DNA of 48,919 bases from Phaeoceros laevis (lineage: Eukaryota; Anthocerotophyta; Anthocerotopsida; Notothyladales), in contig JBNGIQ010008245.1 of the NCBI GenBank assembly GCA_049999765.1, forward strand, positions 42,222 through 91,140, in the 5' to 3' direction. Position 1 is the stretch's first letter; each line of letters opens with the position of its first letter. Under the pieces are notes generated by a model that was given only the letters and a program-made list of their open reading frames with translations, did not search any database and had not been told where the DNA came from. A program made the position numbers and the translations under genes. This document shows positions 23,594 through 34,849 of the stretch, in pieces.

Positions 23594-25646
23594 ATGGCGA
23601 CCGTTATGCAGAAGATCAAGGACATTGAAGATGAGGTACGTGAATGGCGTACAGAAGCAATCAGCTCTTGTTGCTATCGAAGTTTAGAGTCGTAGTTTTG
23701 ATGCGGCAAGCAGGAGTGATTGGACTGATAACTGTGGATTAGTCATGAAGGTGAATAATCAGTCCTACATGTGCTCTGCAGATGGCGAGGACGCAGAAAA
23801 ACAAAGCAACGGCTCACCATTTAGGTCTACTTAAGGTCGGCCTAGTGGCTTCTCTGAATTGGCTGGATTGTGTGCAAGGTTGAAACTGCTAACTTCCACT
23901 GCTTTCGTCCACGCAAACAATAGGCAAAGCTAGCCAAGCTGCGTAGAGAAATATTGGCACCACCATCGTCTAAAGGTGGCGGGGCTGGTGAAGGGTTTGA
24001 TGTAACAAAGAGTGGAGACTCGAGAGTTGGGCTAGTAGGGTTTCCTTCCGTTGGGAAGTCCACGCTTCTGAACAAGTTGACCGGTACATTCTCAGAGGTC
24101 TGTCTGCAGACATGTTTCTTGGTTACGATGTGTGCAGCAATAGCATCAATTAGCGTATCGTTGTATTTGGGAACCTCTCTTGATCAGCAGGCACGTCATC
24201 GCTTGTCCAGGTGGCCTCATATGAGTTCACAACATTAACTTGTGTACCTGGGGTGATTAAATATCGAGGAGCGAAGGTCCAGGTACAGTGTGCAGCTTTA
24301 CCTTTGTTTCTGTGGGCTGTAGTCAAAGATCAGGTCTTGTATTGTCCTTCTAGAATGCCCAGATACTTCCTACTTATGTGTCTCCTTTCTCTGATATTTG
24401 CAGTCTACTGTGCATTAACATTTTCTAGTTTTGTTTCAGTTATTGGATCTTCCTGGGATTATTGAGGGAGCTAAAGACGGGAAAGGTCGAGGTCGACAGG
24501 TAAATTTGGTTCTCCGCATACTGTGCCAGTCACCTAAAAAAATTGTAAATAACAAGTTTGTACAATTACAGGTTATCAGCACTGCAAGAACTTGCAACTG
24601 TATCCTGATTGTCTTGGATGCTATCAAGCCTATCACCCACAAACGGCTGATAGAAAAAGAGCTTGAGGGTTTTGGCATCAGGTGAACCCTTGTAAGCATC
24701 ACCACAATTCTCTTCTAGCTTCTCCAGTTAGCTCTTTGGTTCAGTCAACTAGATTAGTTGTTTTGCTTATGTACTCAAGTCTACCTTGGGACTATGTGCA
24801 GGTTGAACCAAGAACCGCCGAACCTGAGTTTTAGAAGGAAGGATAAGGGTGGCATTTCCTTGACATCCACAATAGCTAACACACATCTAGATCTGGAAAC
24901 CGTCAAGGCCATTTGTGGAGAATATAAGATTCACAATGCTGATATTTCTCTTCGATATGATGCTACTGCTGATGACCTCATTGACGTTATTGAGGGTAAT
25001 CGAGTATACATGCCTTGTATCTATGTCATCAACAAGATTGATCAGATTACACTTGAGGAGCTAGGTGTTTTGGACAGATTGCCGCACTATTGTCCTGTCA
25101 GGTGACACTCTAAATTGCTCTTCTTCAAGTGATTTCTGCCATATGTTATTGAGAGCATCCTTGTACTATTGCTGACGCGTATTGGTACATGCAGTGCTCA
25201 TTTGGAGTGGAACTTGGATGGTCTTTTGGAAATGATTTGGGAGTACCTTGACCTGATTCGGGTCTACACAAAGCCTCGAGGCCTCAGTCCAGATTATGAA
25301 GACCCTGTGATTCTATCTGCCAAGAAGTGCACAGTGGAAGACTTCTGTACACGGATTCACAAAGACATGGCAAAGCAGTTCAAATTGTAAGTCTGAAGCA
25401 TGGATGTTGTCATCCCTCATGTCCTGGTGATCTGTTCAGTAGTTTCTGATATTTGTCACTGTGCAGCGCCCTTGTATGGGGCTCGAGTGCAAAACATAAA
25501 CCACAAAGGGTTGGCAAGGTAAGACTTGGCAAATCTTTGATTTCAGTCTCTTCTCCCGGAGACCCGGAATTCAGAGAAGCTTGTATGCCTTGCAGGAACA
25601 TGAGTTGGCAGACGAGGATGTGGTCCAAATTGTTAAGAAAGTGTGA
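23594..25646 (+). CDS. DRG1: developmentally regulated GTP-binding protein (DRG1 type)
   Basis: This is a TRAFAC-class GTPase of the DRG family, a cytosolic, ribosome-associated protein that partners with DFRP/Lerepo4 proteins. Ten exons (23594-23635, 23782-23835, 23924-24097, 24211-24282, 24440-24499, 24572-24681, 24802-25101, 25195-25386, 25467-25518, 25596-25646) give 368 residues, the usual length. The N-terminus is [21 protein letters not shown]1 is [12 protein letters not shown] (about 71-82), the switch has [11 protein letters not shown], and G3 is [11 protein letters not shown]. An S5D2L-type insert runs through the middle. G4 is VINKID. The C-terminal TGS domain starts at [17 protein letters not shown] and ends VVQIVKKV. 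All motifs are intact. Confidence 0.97.
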
Positions 25647-26440
25647 CCTGTGAGGGTCCTAAGGAGTGATGTTTTTATTCTACGAAGTGAAGAGCGATGT
25701 TCCAGTCGTGTGAGTTAGGGATGATCTGTTCTCTTCTGCAAACCTCGGGAGTTCGAATCTCAATGCCCACTGTCAAGGAGCCCTGACTGCTTTGGAGGTG
25801 TTCTGATGTTGCGAGTTATTGCCACCCCTTCTGTTTTGGAGGCCTCGGAGTGAGGATCTGTGTTTGTTACAAGGGCTTGGAGAGTTTGCCTCTGTCATCT
25901 CACTTCCGAGGCGTCGCTGATCGTAGAAAATCTGAAGCCCCAGTTTTGATTCAACTTCAACCTATGTGGAAACATGATCATTCATACAGTAAGCCTTCAA
26001 GATAACTTCGGAGTGCCAGCCCCTAATTGTGATTGTTTCGAACTTTCCCGGAGGAACTTCATGACATGCTTTGATTATTGCTCGCTTATCGCCACCCACA
26101 CGCCGCTCACTACGCCGAGCCCGCCTTATACTATACTGGTTATCGCCATCCGCTGCCCAACTGCATAGCGCTGGCCACTCACATTGTTGTGCTTCATCAC
26201 TTTGCTGTGTTTCATCGGAGGAGTTGCGTTGTGTTAGCCCCTAATGGACCACACACATGCCTCAATGAGTCTTTGAGACCATTCTTTTGGCATATGTGAC
26301 CCTTTATAGGGTGGCATAGCTAAATCGATAAAAACGATTATTTTCATCATTAATCCATGTGGCAGGGAAGGGAGAGAGTGGAAGGGAGAGAGGGCAAGGG
26401 GTTGCGGGCGGGCGTTGTGGCGCGGCCATGTGGAAGGGAA
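25647..26440. other. intergenic region before the assembly gap
   Basis: Downstream of DRG1 there are no recognisable exons. From about 26360 the sequence becomes purine-rich (GGGAAGGGAGAGAG repeats) and runs into the gap, which may explain why the assembly failed there. Confidence 0.5.
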
Positions 26441-26840
26441 NNNNNNNNNNNNNNNNNNNNNNNNNNNNNNNNNNNNNNNNNNNNNNNNNNNNNNNNNNNN
26501 NNNNNNNNNNNNNNNNNNNNNNNNNNNNNNNNNNNNNNNNNNNNNNNNNNNNNNNNNNNNNNNNNNNNNNNNNNNNNNNNNNNNNNNNNNNNNNNNNNNN
26601 NNNNNNNNNNNNNNNNNNNNNNNNNNNNNNNNNNNNNNNNNNNNNNNNNNNNNNNNNNNNNNNNNNNNNNNNNNNNNNNNNNNNNNNNNNNNNNNNNNNN
26701 NNNNNNNNNNNNNNNNNNNNNNNNNNNNNNNNNNNNNNNNNNNNNNNNNNNNNNNNNNNNNNNNNNNNNNNNNNNNNNNNNNNNNNNNNNNNNNNNNNNN
26801 NNNNNNNNNNNNNNNNNNNNNNNNNNNNNNNNNNNNNNNN
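26441..26840. other. assembly gap, 400 N
   Basis: Exactly 400 N bases. Nothing can be said about their content, and the true length may differ. Confidence 1.
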
Positions 26841-27375
26841 GGCAAGGGCCTGGCCCGCGAGCTCGTTCTCACATGGGCCACGCGGGCTCGCCCTTCCACG
26901 GCCGTCGCTAGCAGGTCGAGGAAGGTTTTGAGAGAGAGGCCCGCGGGCTCGCCCTCACACGCGGCGTCTCTGCGCAGGTAGTTTACCATCACATCTTTGC
27001 ACGAAGCTGCCTCTTACCCATATTGGGAAAGCAGTTGGAAAGGGCATTAGATATGTAGCATTTTGTGTCATTGGAAGTTGTCTCGCCCATGGAGATAGCA
27101 AATCTCCCATTTAGAGGAGTACGTTAGTGGGCTGCTCGCACCATATGTCACTTTCTTCTGCTACCTACTCAGCAAAAAAATTCTCTGCATGTATTTAATT
27201 CCACTCAGTAGTTAAAATTGATAGGGTTGTTGCCTGCATTTGTGTTTCACAGTGCCTGCATGTAAGGTAGACAAAGATAAAGGAGAGAGAGGATGATAAA
27301 GAGTGGCATGGTCCCCTCAACAAGGCTTACCTTGTCATAGTGTGCTAGGTAGCATTGCTAGGTGTGCCTTTTAGC
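26841..27375. other. post-gap region with a short GC-rich open stretch
   Basis: Bases 26841-26992 are much more GC-rich than the surroundings and are open on the minus strand (ending with a frame beginning MMVNYLRRDAACEGEPAG). This may be the edge of a transposon or gene fragment inside the gap, but there is no recognisable domain. The rest is AT-rich and featureless. Confidence 0.3.
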
Positions 27376-27616
27376 TAGGAATAATTAATAGCAGCTTAGC
27401 AAGATTTGAGAGATGCTCAACTACTACCATTCTTGTACACCAAAGCCTCAATTGTTGGCCCTTCACATAGGGACATATGTGAAAATTGTGGGTAGTTAGG
27501 AATAGTTAATAGCAGCTTAGCAAGATTTGAGAGATGCTCAACTACTATTATTCTTGTACACCAAAGCCTCAATTGTTGGCTCTTCACAAAGAAACATGTG
27601 TGAAAATTGTGGGTAG
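27376..27616. repeat. 121-bp tandem duplication
   Basis: The stretch 27376-27496 (beginning TAGGAATAATTAATAGCAGC) is repeated directly at 27497-27616 with about ten differences. It is non-coding and lies downstream of the EF-hand gene. Confidence 0.9.
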
Positions 27617-27809
27617 TTTATGGGAAACCATTGTTGCGCACGAAGTTCCAAAAATGGAGGAGCATATGTATGGATGGAAGATACATTTATTCCAATGAGA
27701 AATAGTAAAAATGTTACAAGGTGTAATAATTCGCAGATGTTCGTATTTTCATATGTAAGTACGTACAATTTCATCCTTGTCCTTAAAAGGCCAATATAGG
27801 ATGCATCAT

Positions 27810-30800
27810 TTACCGCTTGGGGACCTTGGGAGCTCGTCCACCACTCTTGGGTGGAGGAGCAACAGGTGCGGGAGGAGGAGGAGGTGGTGGAGGAGGGGGC
27901 TCACGCACATGCGGGTCATCTCGCAGGTTGCGGACGAGGTTAATTTCTGAGCTCCGACGATTACTTGCATATTGGGCCACAAAAATGGATGGCCTAATGC
28001 TGTGGGGCAATGGTTGTGGTCGCCAAACCGTTGCTTGATACCTTGAAATGCTTTCCCTGCACATTTCTCAGTGAACAAACTAGCTTTAAGCAATCATACG
28101 GAGCAAAAACACAAACTGTGTCTTAGTAAAATAATTTGTCGCTCAAAGAAAGGAGCAAAAATGGCAATTGTGGTTGTGCATCAACCCACCTTCCAAGACG
28201 AGGAAGCCGCAACATTCTCTCTGCTACAGAGCCACGCTTCATCATTGTCGTTGCTGCTGGGGGGATGTCAGCAGGTCCACTCAAAGGGATTGAAACTACG
28301 GATGGTCTCTTCATATCGCCTCGATCATCTTGCTGAAGATCAAGCCACGATTGAAGTAAGCATCAATGGCCTTATGTGTGCAACATCCTTAGTGTGTTGT
28401 TGTCCAAGGGGTAACATTACCTGAGCCAACTGAGCACTCATGATCTCGTTCCAAACCACGCTTTGGTGTCTCGGCAAAGGTTTTAGGACCTCCTGTTCTG
28501 GCCTAATTTGCTGAGGAACTTGTAGACCACTTGATTGCTTGCCTGCTGGAACTGCAATTGGTTGTTGTTTTGTGGGAGCCGTAGTCATGGTCGTCGTGGT
28601 TGCAGCAACTGGAATAGAAGAAGATGGTTGATGGGTAGCCACCTCCACTGGCACGTGACCTTCAGGCATCGATGGTATGGATGCAGCCTCCATTCCTTTA
28701 TGCGATGTGAAAGACTCCTCGATAGGTATGTTGCCTGGTGGGAAGTATTTGGGGGGTTCGTATCCTGAGGGCATATCTGTAGTTGTAAAGGTGGGCAATT
28801 TTGCCTTATCTTCGTTGAACAATGTGGCTGAGAACTCGCCATAGCTGTATGCAACAAGATTATTGAGCATTCCATATCCTAAATTGACATCAGGATAAAA
28901 GAACAATTGCTCCAAACATACCTATATTTGCTCTTGGCGTCTTTTGTCATGGAAGGTTGGTACTGCTTCTCTGGGTCAAAAGGAATTCCTGTGAATGTTT
29001 CATATGATGTTTCATCATTTGGCCTGCATAGCATGATATGTTAGTATATTCTCAGTGCATATCCCTGTCACGGGTCCTCAACCAATAAGTGGATGTTTTA
29101 CTCACCTCTTTACGATGCCCCTGCCCCTAGGCTTCACAGCTTCCAACACATGTTGGCCTTGTCCAATGAGATTATATTCAACTGGAAAGCCAATCTCTTC
29201 TCCAAGTCTTCTTGGAATTGGCAATTCGAACCTGAACCAACACAAACAACTTAGGAACATATTAGCTTGAAACATAGCATGTCAAAAGTATTGACCTAAC
29301 TATAAGGCATGGGGCAGTACCCGTCCACATGTCTGCAATTCTTTGCAAACTCACGATAGCTGCATCATAACGTTCCATTGTCAAATTATACAAGTGATGA
29401 AAGAGAAAGACAAGTTCTAAATTGTCACCAATTTGGAAATGCCAGAACACAGTCGTCAATAATGAGTGGTAGGCTACATACTGGACTGTCCCTGAATGGT
29501 CCTTGTCGACATAGTTCAACAACTTATTGAAATCTGCATCATTGTATTCTACTCCAAACTCACGTAACCCTTTTCGGAAACGCTCATAGCTCACCTATTT
29601 CAGAAGGAAATATAGCATGCCTCCGGTAAGGAATTCAACATTTAATCCAACATCAACTACAATGCAAGTCATTACACTACTATCAAGTATTGATATCGCT
29701 CTGAGCTTTGATCCTCTATAGGAAATGCGTATAGCAATGTTCAAGTCAAAACCATATTTTCAAACGAGGAAGAGAAGGGGTTTTGATCCTCTATAGGAAA
29801 TGGGTATAGCAATGTTCAAGTCAAAACCATATTTTCAAAGAGGAAGAGAAGGGGTACCGGTATACCCTATCAGTGTAATGTGGGTCGTATCGACTATAAT
29901 ATAGGGGCATTTGTTCCGATTTCCAGTATACCTGTCATGTGAGCAGTTAGTCAATGTCCATAGTCTTACCAAAAAGTGCCAAATAATGTGCCAAATAATG
30001 AAGTATTATATACATAACGTGAGATTATGATTCAAACTAGAAGCTTACTTTGTCTTGTAGTCTGTCTATGATTGGAGGTGGTCTTTTACGAATTGGGAAA
30101 ATCTTTCTTTTTAACCTATCAAATCCTGCATTTTGATGACGGATGAATGAATATAAGGAGCATTGCTTAGTTATAGCACAATTAATGGCTTTATCGATCA
30201 TCATATGAAAGTACATTGTAAATTTAATGTGTACAATATGATAGCATACGGAAATAATCATGAAAGAACCAATCTTAAGTGCTGAAAGGTATTGAATAAA
30301 TGAGCAAGACGCAATAAAGATACAGGGTTTTCCAAGCTCACTCTCTTTTGCAAACTCCGGTCGATTTGGATGGTATACAGGATCTGCCGGGTTTGCCTCA
30401 AACCTTCTTCTAAATCCATGTTGTCTCTTACCAATATCTATATCTGATATATCGAGCGGGCCCTCCTGTTGTGGTTCCCATGCGGGTGTCTTCCTCCTAT
30501 ATAAGATTTAGGATATTAGCACATATCACAACTAAGAAGAACACATATGAGAAATATCTATACATCCAAAGTTTCTTGTTTGGAAACTATTTAAAAAAAT
30601 ACCCGTGAATATGTCCAGTAGAGTGCAATACTGAATAATTCGGGTCTGGTTCTATTTGTTTCAAATATGGTCTAATGGGTTTTGCGTATAGTTTTTCAGC
30701 TCTGGCTCCAGGAATGTCAGAAGTGCTCAATCCATCCGTTATCCTTTTGGAAAACATCTGCCAGTTCATACATGACAATGTACCTAACTATCCTAGGTAA

Positions 30801-31425
30801 GCAACAAAATTGGACAGAAATTTGCTGATGTGAACAACAATTGAAAGGCCAGCTCACTAATTTTGTCCTTTGCTCCCAGCTGAAAAGTTTGATGTCCCGT
30901 ACCGACAGAGAGTGAGCCTCACCCACTCAGGAGCAGAAGGTATAATGCTTAGACCGGAGGCGAGCTTGTAATCAGGCATCAAGGGATTTGTGTGCCTATT
31001 TGATTGCATTTGTCTCGACGGTTTCTTATCCTTCTCCTCCTTAGTGAGTCCCATCCAAGGTTCTGGATACCATTTGCTGTCTGGCTGCACGCTCCCATTC
31101 CAAGAACCGGTCAATTGTATAATAAATTAGATGGTCAACTCACGAGCAATTGAGGCAATATAGTCATCCCTTGGTTCTAGGCAACCTCAAAAGTAAAGCA
31201 GTAGTACTAATAACTAGGATATTGAGATTGAGCTGGGAAGAGATGGGCAGTGATAGTGCTTACCAATGGTGGTTCAAAGCCAGGAATATAGGGAGGAGGC
31301 TGTGCTTTCTCAATATCCAAAGTAAGAAGATTCCTGGAAATGCCTCCTGGTCCCATTTTGACACATTCCGGGTAAGTCCCGAACGGGGCTCGCTCAAGAA
31401 CAAGACCATAGTTCTCCCCTGGCAT
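27810..31425 (-). CDS. EF-hand protein, probably flagellar/ciliary (EFHB-like)
   Basis: Twelve exons (31425-31264, 31084-30955, 30925-30858, 30757-30603, 30496-30342, 30125-30049, 29594-29482, 29231-29106, 29023-28922, 28844-28421, 28332-28190, 28056-27810) join in frame to 633 residues. The N-terminal half has TNPLMPDYKL and repeated DI-containing segments (LSTSDIPGARAEKLY, LDISDIDIG) reminiscent of EFHB/CFAP21-type microtubule inner proteins of cilia. An EF-hand region follows, FRKGLREFGVEYNDADFNK with loop DKDHSGTVQF. The C-terminus is Pro/Thr-rich and ends in a run of ten Pro plus a basic tail. The identification as a sperm-flagellum protein is inference. The 29-nt interval 30926-30954 is too short for a normal intron and may be an indel. 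A further 5' exon is possible. Confidence 0.72.
29707..29855. repeat. 75-bp tandem duplication in an intron
   Basis: The unit at 29707-29781 (TTTGATCCTCTATAGGAAAT and onward) repeats directly from 29782 with two or three differences. It lies inside the intron 29595-30048 of the EF-hand gene, the longest intron of that gene. Confidence 0.9.
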
Positions 31426-32234
31426 GGTGTCTCGTTGCACAAGATTTTACGATTTGAGCAGAATATTCTCGAATGCAACATCCAACTGGTGCATATTTTG
31501 TGTGGCCGAGTTCTTTGGCCACTCCAAGCCCTTCCCGCTTTGAGCCTTAGACTGTGGACTAGGAGCTCCTATCAAATTAAGAGAAAAATTCGCCTATTAG
31601 CACACAAGACTGTATATGTCGGAGCAACATTCCAACTCAATACCAAGCACTTGTCAAATTTCTTCCACAAGTGCACAAGAGTCGAAGAGGCAAGGCCGGC
31701 TGAAGCACTTAATAAAGTTGATATAGTCTTGTGAGTAGAAGAAATAGGTTTCCATAGAAAACCAGTAGCAATATACTTGCCCAACCCTAAAGGTTAGCGT
31801 CTAGTAGCATGTCAATTTTCTGGTCATTTCCAGTCGCATGCATGTCTCTAGAGTTTGGACATGCATTATAGGACGAGGTATGTATTATGTATGTATTATG
31901 TCGCCAGTATAATGACTTTATTCTTTTTTACATAATCCGAGTATCTTTCCTATACAATACGTTATTAGTTATTATGGTAAATAACGTCTCAACTTGGAAA
32001 GAATGTAAGTACAGATAAGGACATTTGTCCAAAATCTCAAGAGCGGAGGAGTGAGACATATCTTTATAATATATATAGGTGGCTTCTTCGTGCTTCATTA
32101 TGGTGCACGCCATTAAGTAGTTAAAGAAAGATCAATATGGAGGTAGGATTCCTTATGATTCAAGAAGAGACGAGAAGAAGACGACTTAGGAAAGCGGAGC
32201 CCTTTGTAGAGCTCAGCTACTTGTAGTTATGATT
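31426..32234. other. AT-rich intergenic region
   Basis: This 0.8-kb region contains only short overlapping frames. It presumably holds the promoter of the EF-hand gene. No RNA gene, transposon end or conserved exon was recognised. Confidence 0.45.
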
Positions 32235-32615
32235 TTAATCATAATTTTTATCATCATCTTTAAAATCAGTATCTTTATTGCTATCAGTTTTTGCTTCATC
32301 ATCCTCTGTTTCACTGAGTCTATAATCTTCTTCATCACTACTACTGTACTGAACACTTTTTGTAGCAGACTTTTGGTTCTCGCATGAACAACAACCACAA
32401 CAACATTGGCTACATCCACAAAGAACACATACAAGGACAACTATAATTCCCACAACAAGAACAACTAAGGGAAGAAGATCTTCCTCTCCATTTATAAATT
32501 CCATAAATTTTCCTAGTGGTGATCTTCGAATTCTTTTCCTGGCTTCACGTTTAAGCGCATCTTCAGCTATATGTTTTGGATTTAAGTCGACCAGGCCCAT
32601 AGAGAATGTAAACAA
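32235..32615 (-). CDS. possible small single-pass membrane protein, Cys-rich and acidic
   Basis: A 126-residue open frame (start 32615, or 32600 at the second Met, MGLVDLNPKH). It has an amphipathic basic N-terminal part (KREARKRIRRSP), one strongly hydrophobic segment of about 22 residues (PLVVLVVGIIVVLVCVLCG), an adjoining cluster of cysteines (CGCSQCCCGCCSC), and a Ser/Asp/Glu-rich tail ending DFKDDDKNYD. The Cys cluster next to the membrane would suit palmitoylation. I do not recognise the family. The organised layout argues for a real gene, but the AT-rich composition and lack of homology keep confidence low. Confidence 0.4.
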   Translation of the reverse strand: MFTFSMGLVDLNPKHIAEDALKREARKRIRRSPLGKFMEFINGEEDLLPLVVLVVGIIVVLVCVLCGCSQCCCGCCSCENQKSATKSVQYSSSDEEDYRLSETEDDEAKTDSNKDTDFKDDDKNYD

Positions 32616-32773
32616 AAAGATGTCCTAGATTCTTATGACTTCAAAGGAGTAGAGGTATTGAGTACGAGCGAAGTGGAACTCTGGAAGTAGCTTCTTTATG
32701 ATAATGAGAAAATAGGTGATAAAATTGTATTTACCGATAAAGACGGCTCATAAACTTCTTGGGTGCCCAAGTT

Positions 32774-32804
32774 GCCCAACCGACCAAAAAATGGTCAGTT
32801 GGGC
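32774..32804. repeat. short hairpin (13-bp arms, A5 loop)
   Basis: GCCCAACCGACCA at 32774-32786 pairs with TGGTCAGTTGGGC at 32792-32804 with one mismatch around a five-A loop. It lies about 185 bp upstream of the fucosyltransferase start. Confidence 0.7.
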
Positions 32805-32989
32805 ACTTCAGGGTTACGGAACACAAGTTGGCCCATTAACTGCTGTGGATGTCCATGATCTTGAAGAATTCGTGTCCACGCAAGTCTAGTCTTCACTTTC
32901 TTGTCAAGAAGGCTGGCTGCTGCATATGGATTGAACGCCCCAAGTAAGTCAGGCAGCTGCGAACTGCAAGGTACGCAGTTGCAGCAGCG

Positions 32990-34849
32990 ATGGTGCGAAG
33001 TGAGGGAGCGTCGGGAAATCTAGAGAAAGCGAGCCATTCACCCTCATATGCCTCGTCTTCTTCAGAAACGGAAGCTGCAAGCTTTGGCTTTCAACAGAGT
33101 GACATCCTAGAGCATTACTCCAAACTCCCGCACGGTCACGCTATACTGAGATTGTTCTTGCCGGTGCTGTGCCTGCTGCTTCTCTTCTTCTGTGCCATGG
33201 TCTACTACAAGCAGGCGGAGGACAGCGCACTAGTACTCACGCCGCCTTTGTTCAGCTTCCTCATGCCCAAGCCGAAGGGACATGCATCCCCCCTCTTTGC
33301 TCCTCCCATGCCCGACTCTGTCAAGAGCCTGTACTCTGCTTTGGAGCGCGCCACAGAATCGGCTAGCCACATTCCAAACGTTTCTGGCACTCGAAATGTA
33401 GCGGACCGCGACTGGGACCCGATGAATTTCTCTCCAGACCTATCCGCAATCGAGAGTAGCGCGTGGGAGGAGAGGCATCCCTGCCGTAGCCGCAAGGAGC
33501 TCAAGCAGCTGTACAAGGAAAGGCGGTGGACCAAGGACTCAGTGGAAACGCCTCCTCACCTGAAACTCCTCCTCCAGCAATACGAGAAGCTTCATCGGAC
33601 ATGCATCAGGAAATCAGGAAACCTGACCAACCTTTTCCTGTCAAGGACCTACAATGGCTGCAAATTCTTGGTAGGAGAGGCCGGCAACGGCATCGGAAAC
33701 CGCATCCTCTGGATGGCCTCCACTCTGATGTACGCCATCCTCACACAGCGGGTGATCCTGGTGGATCCGCGGTCCCTCGTCCCGTCCCTCATGTGCGAGC
33801 CCTTCCCAGGCTCCTCCTGGCTGGCTCCCTCCGACTTTCCAGCCGCGGACCTACGCCCTGAGCTATGGACCTCCACCGATCAATTCATCACAGGCATTGA
33901 CACAGCAAAGCGTACGCCTGCAAACAGCACCAAGGTGGCCCCGATCTTCGCTGCCAGAGGAGACGACACCTGGGGCCCCGCCAGCCGCTTCTACTGCACC
34001 ACGGAGCAGGAGCTTTTCCAGGAGGTGCCCTGGCTCACTCTCGGAGGATGCCTCTATTTCCTGCCGGAGCTCTTCGCAGTGCCAGCATTCCGTCCAACCA
34101 TGGAAGCGCTCTTCAAAAACCGCATCCCTCTCACGCATTTGCTGCGCTACGGGATGCTCCCGGTGGACTCAATCTGGACCAAGGTGAAGAGAGTGCGAGA
34201 CACCTACTTGAGCAACGCGGACCGGCTGGTTGGGGTGCACCTTCGTTACCGCGACGGGTACGCCGATTACCAGGCCAAGAACAGGATAGTGAACCACAAC
34301 GTCCTCCGCTGCGCATTGGAACACGCCATTCTTCCCAACCAAAGCTCGTCCGCTGGAATTGAGGAGCAGGATCTGCCTCCAGCCAGGAGCGGGGGTGGGC
34401 GCGTCATGGTCTTCATCGCCTCGCTCTACGGCGGGCTGTACGACTATCTCGGAATCCGCTACCCGGAGGAGGCCACAGTCACAGGGGAGGTGGTGGGGCT
34501 GGTGCAGCTGTCCCGGGAAGGTGCTCAGCTCTCGGGACTGGACATTGATGCCAGGGCGTTGGTGGAAGTACTGTGTCTCAGCCTGTGCGACACTCTCCTC
34601 ACCAGCCCCATGTCCACCTACAGCGAGTTGGCTCAGGCTTACGGCGGGCTCACTCCTTGGATTGTCCACTTTGAGCAGGGAACAGGTCCTGGATGCACTC
34701 GAGGCCAATCCATGGACGGCTGTTACCAGGGAGGAGCATCCACCTACACTTGTCCTTACGACCCGGACTTGGACGGCAAATATCTGGTGAAGTTGGTGCC
34801 GTCTCTCAAACCTTGCCAAGATGCTTCCGGTCTTCAGCTTGTTCACTAA
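32990..34849 (+). CDS. GT37 xyloglucan/arabinogalactan-type fucosyltransferase
   Basis: This is an intronless type II Golgi glycosyltransferase of 619 residues. A cytosolic Ser-rich N-terminus of about 50 residues is followed by one transmembrane anchor (AILRLFLPVLCLLLLFFCAM, residues 51-70), a stem, and the GT37 catalytic domain. Visible family blocks are the start CRSRKELKQLYKERRW, YNGCKFLVGEAGNGIGNRI, VILVDPRSLVPSLMCEPFPG, GVHLRYRDGYADY in place of the usual fucosyltransferase Arg motif, and the C-terminal TSPMSTYSELAQAYGGLTPW. The family transfers fucose from GDP-fucose to wall xyloglucan or arabinogalactan. Which acceptor is used here cannot be told. It is convergent with the EYA gene. 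Confidence 0.92.
   Translation: MVRSEGASGNLEKASHSPSYASSSSETEAASFGFQQSDILEHYSKLPHGHAILRLFLPVLCLLLLFFCAMVYYKQAEDSALVLTPPLFSFLMPKPKGHASPLFAPPMPDSVKSLYSALERATESASHIPNVSGTRNVADRDWDPMNFSPDLSAIESSAWEERHPCRSRKELKQLYKERRWTKDSVETPPHLKLLLQQYEKLHRTCIRKSGNLTNLFLSRTYNGCKFLVGEAGNGIGNRILWMASTLMYAILTQRVILVDPRSLVPSLMCEPFPGSSWLAPSDFPAADLRPELWTSTDQFITGIDTAKRTPANSTKVAPIFAARGDDTWGPASRFYCTTEQELFQEVPWLTLGGCLYFLPELFAVPAFRPTMEALFKNRIPLTHLLRYGMLPVDSIWTKVKRVRDTYLSNADRLVGVHLRYRDGYADYQAKNRIVNHNVLRCALEHAILPNQSSSAGIEEQDLPPARSGGGRVMVFIASLYGGLYDYLGIRYPEEATVTGEVVGLVQLSREGAQLSGLDIDARALVEVLCLSLCDTLLTSPMSTYSELAQAYGGLTPWIVHFEQGTGPGCTRGQSMDGCYQGGASTYTCPYDPDLDGKYLVKLVPSLKPCQDASGLQLVH

Noticed and set aside
26234-26992. Long open frames across the gap
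   Set aside because: They consist mostly of undetermined bases.
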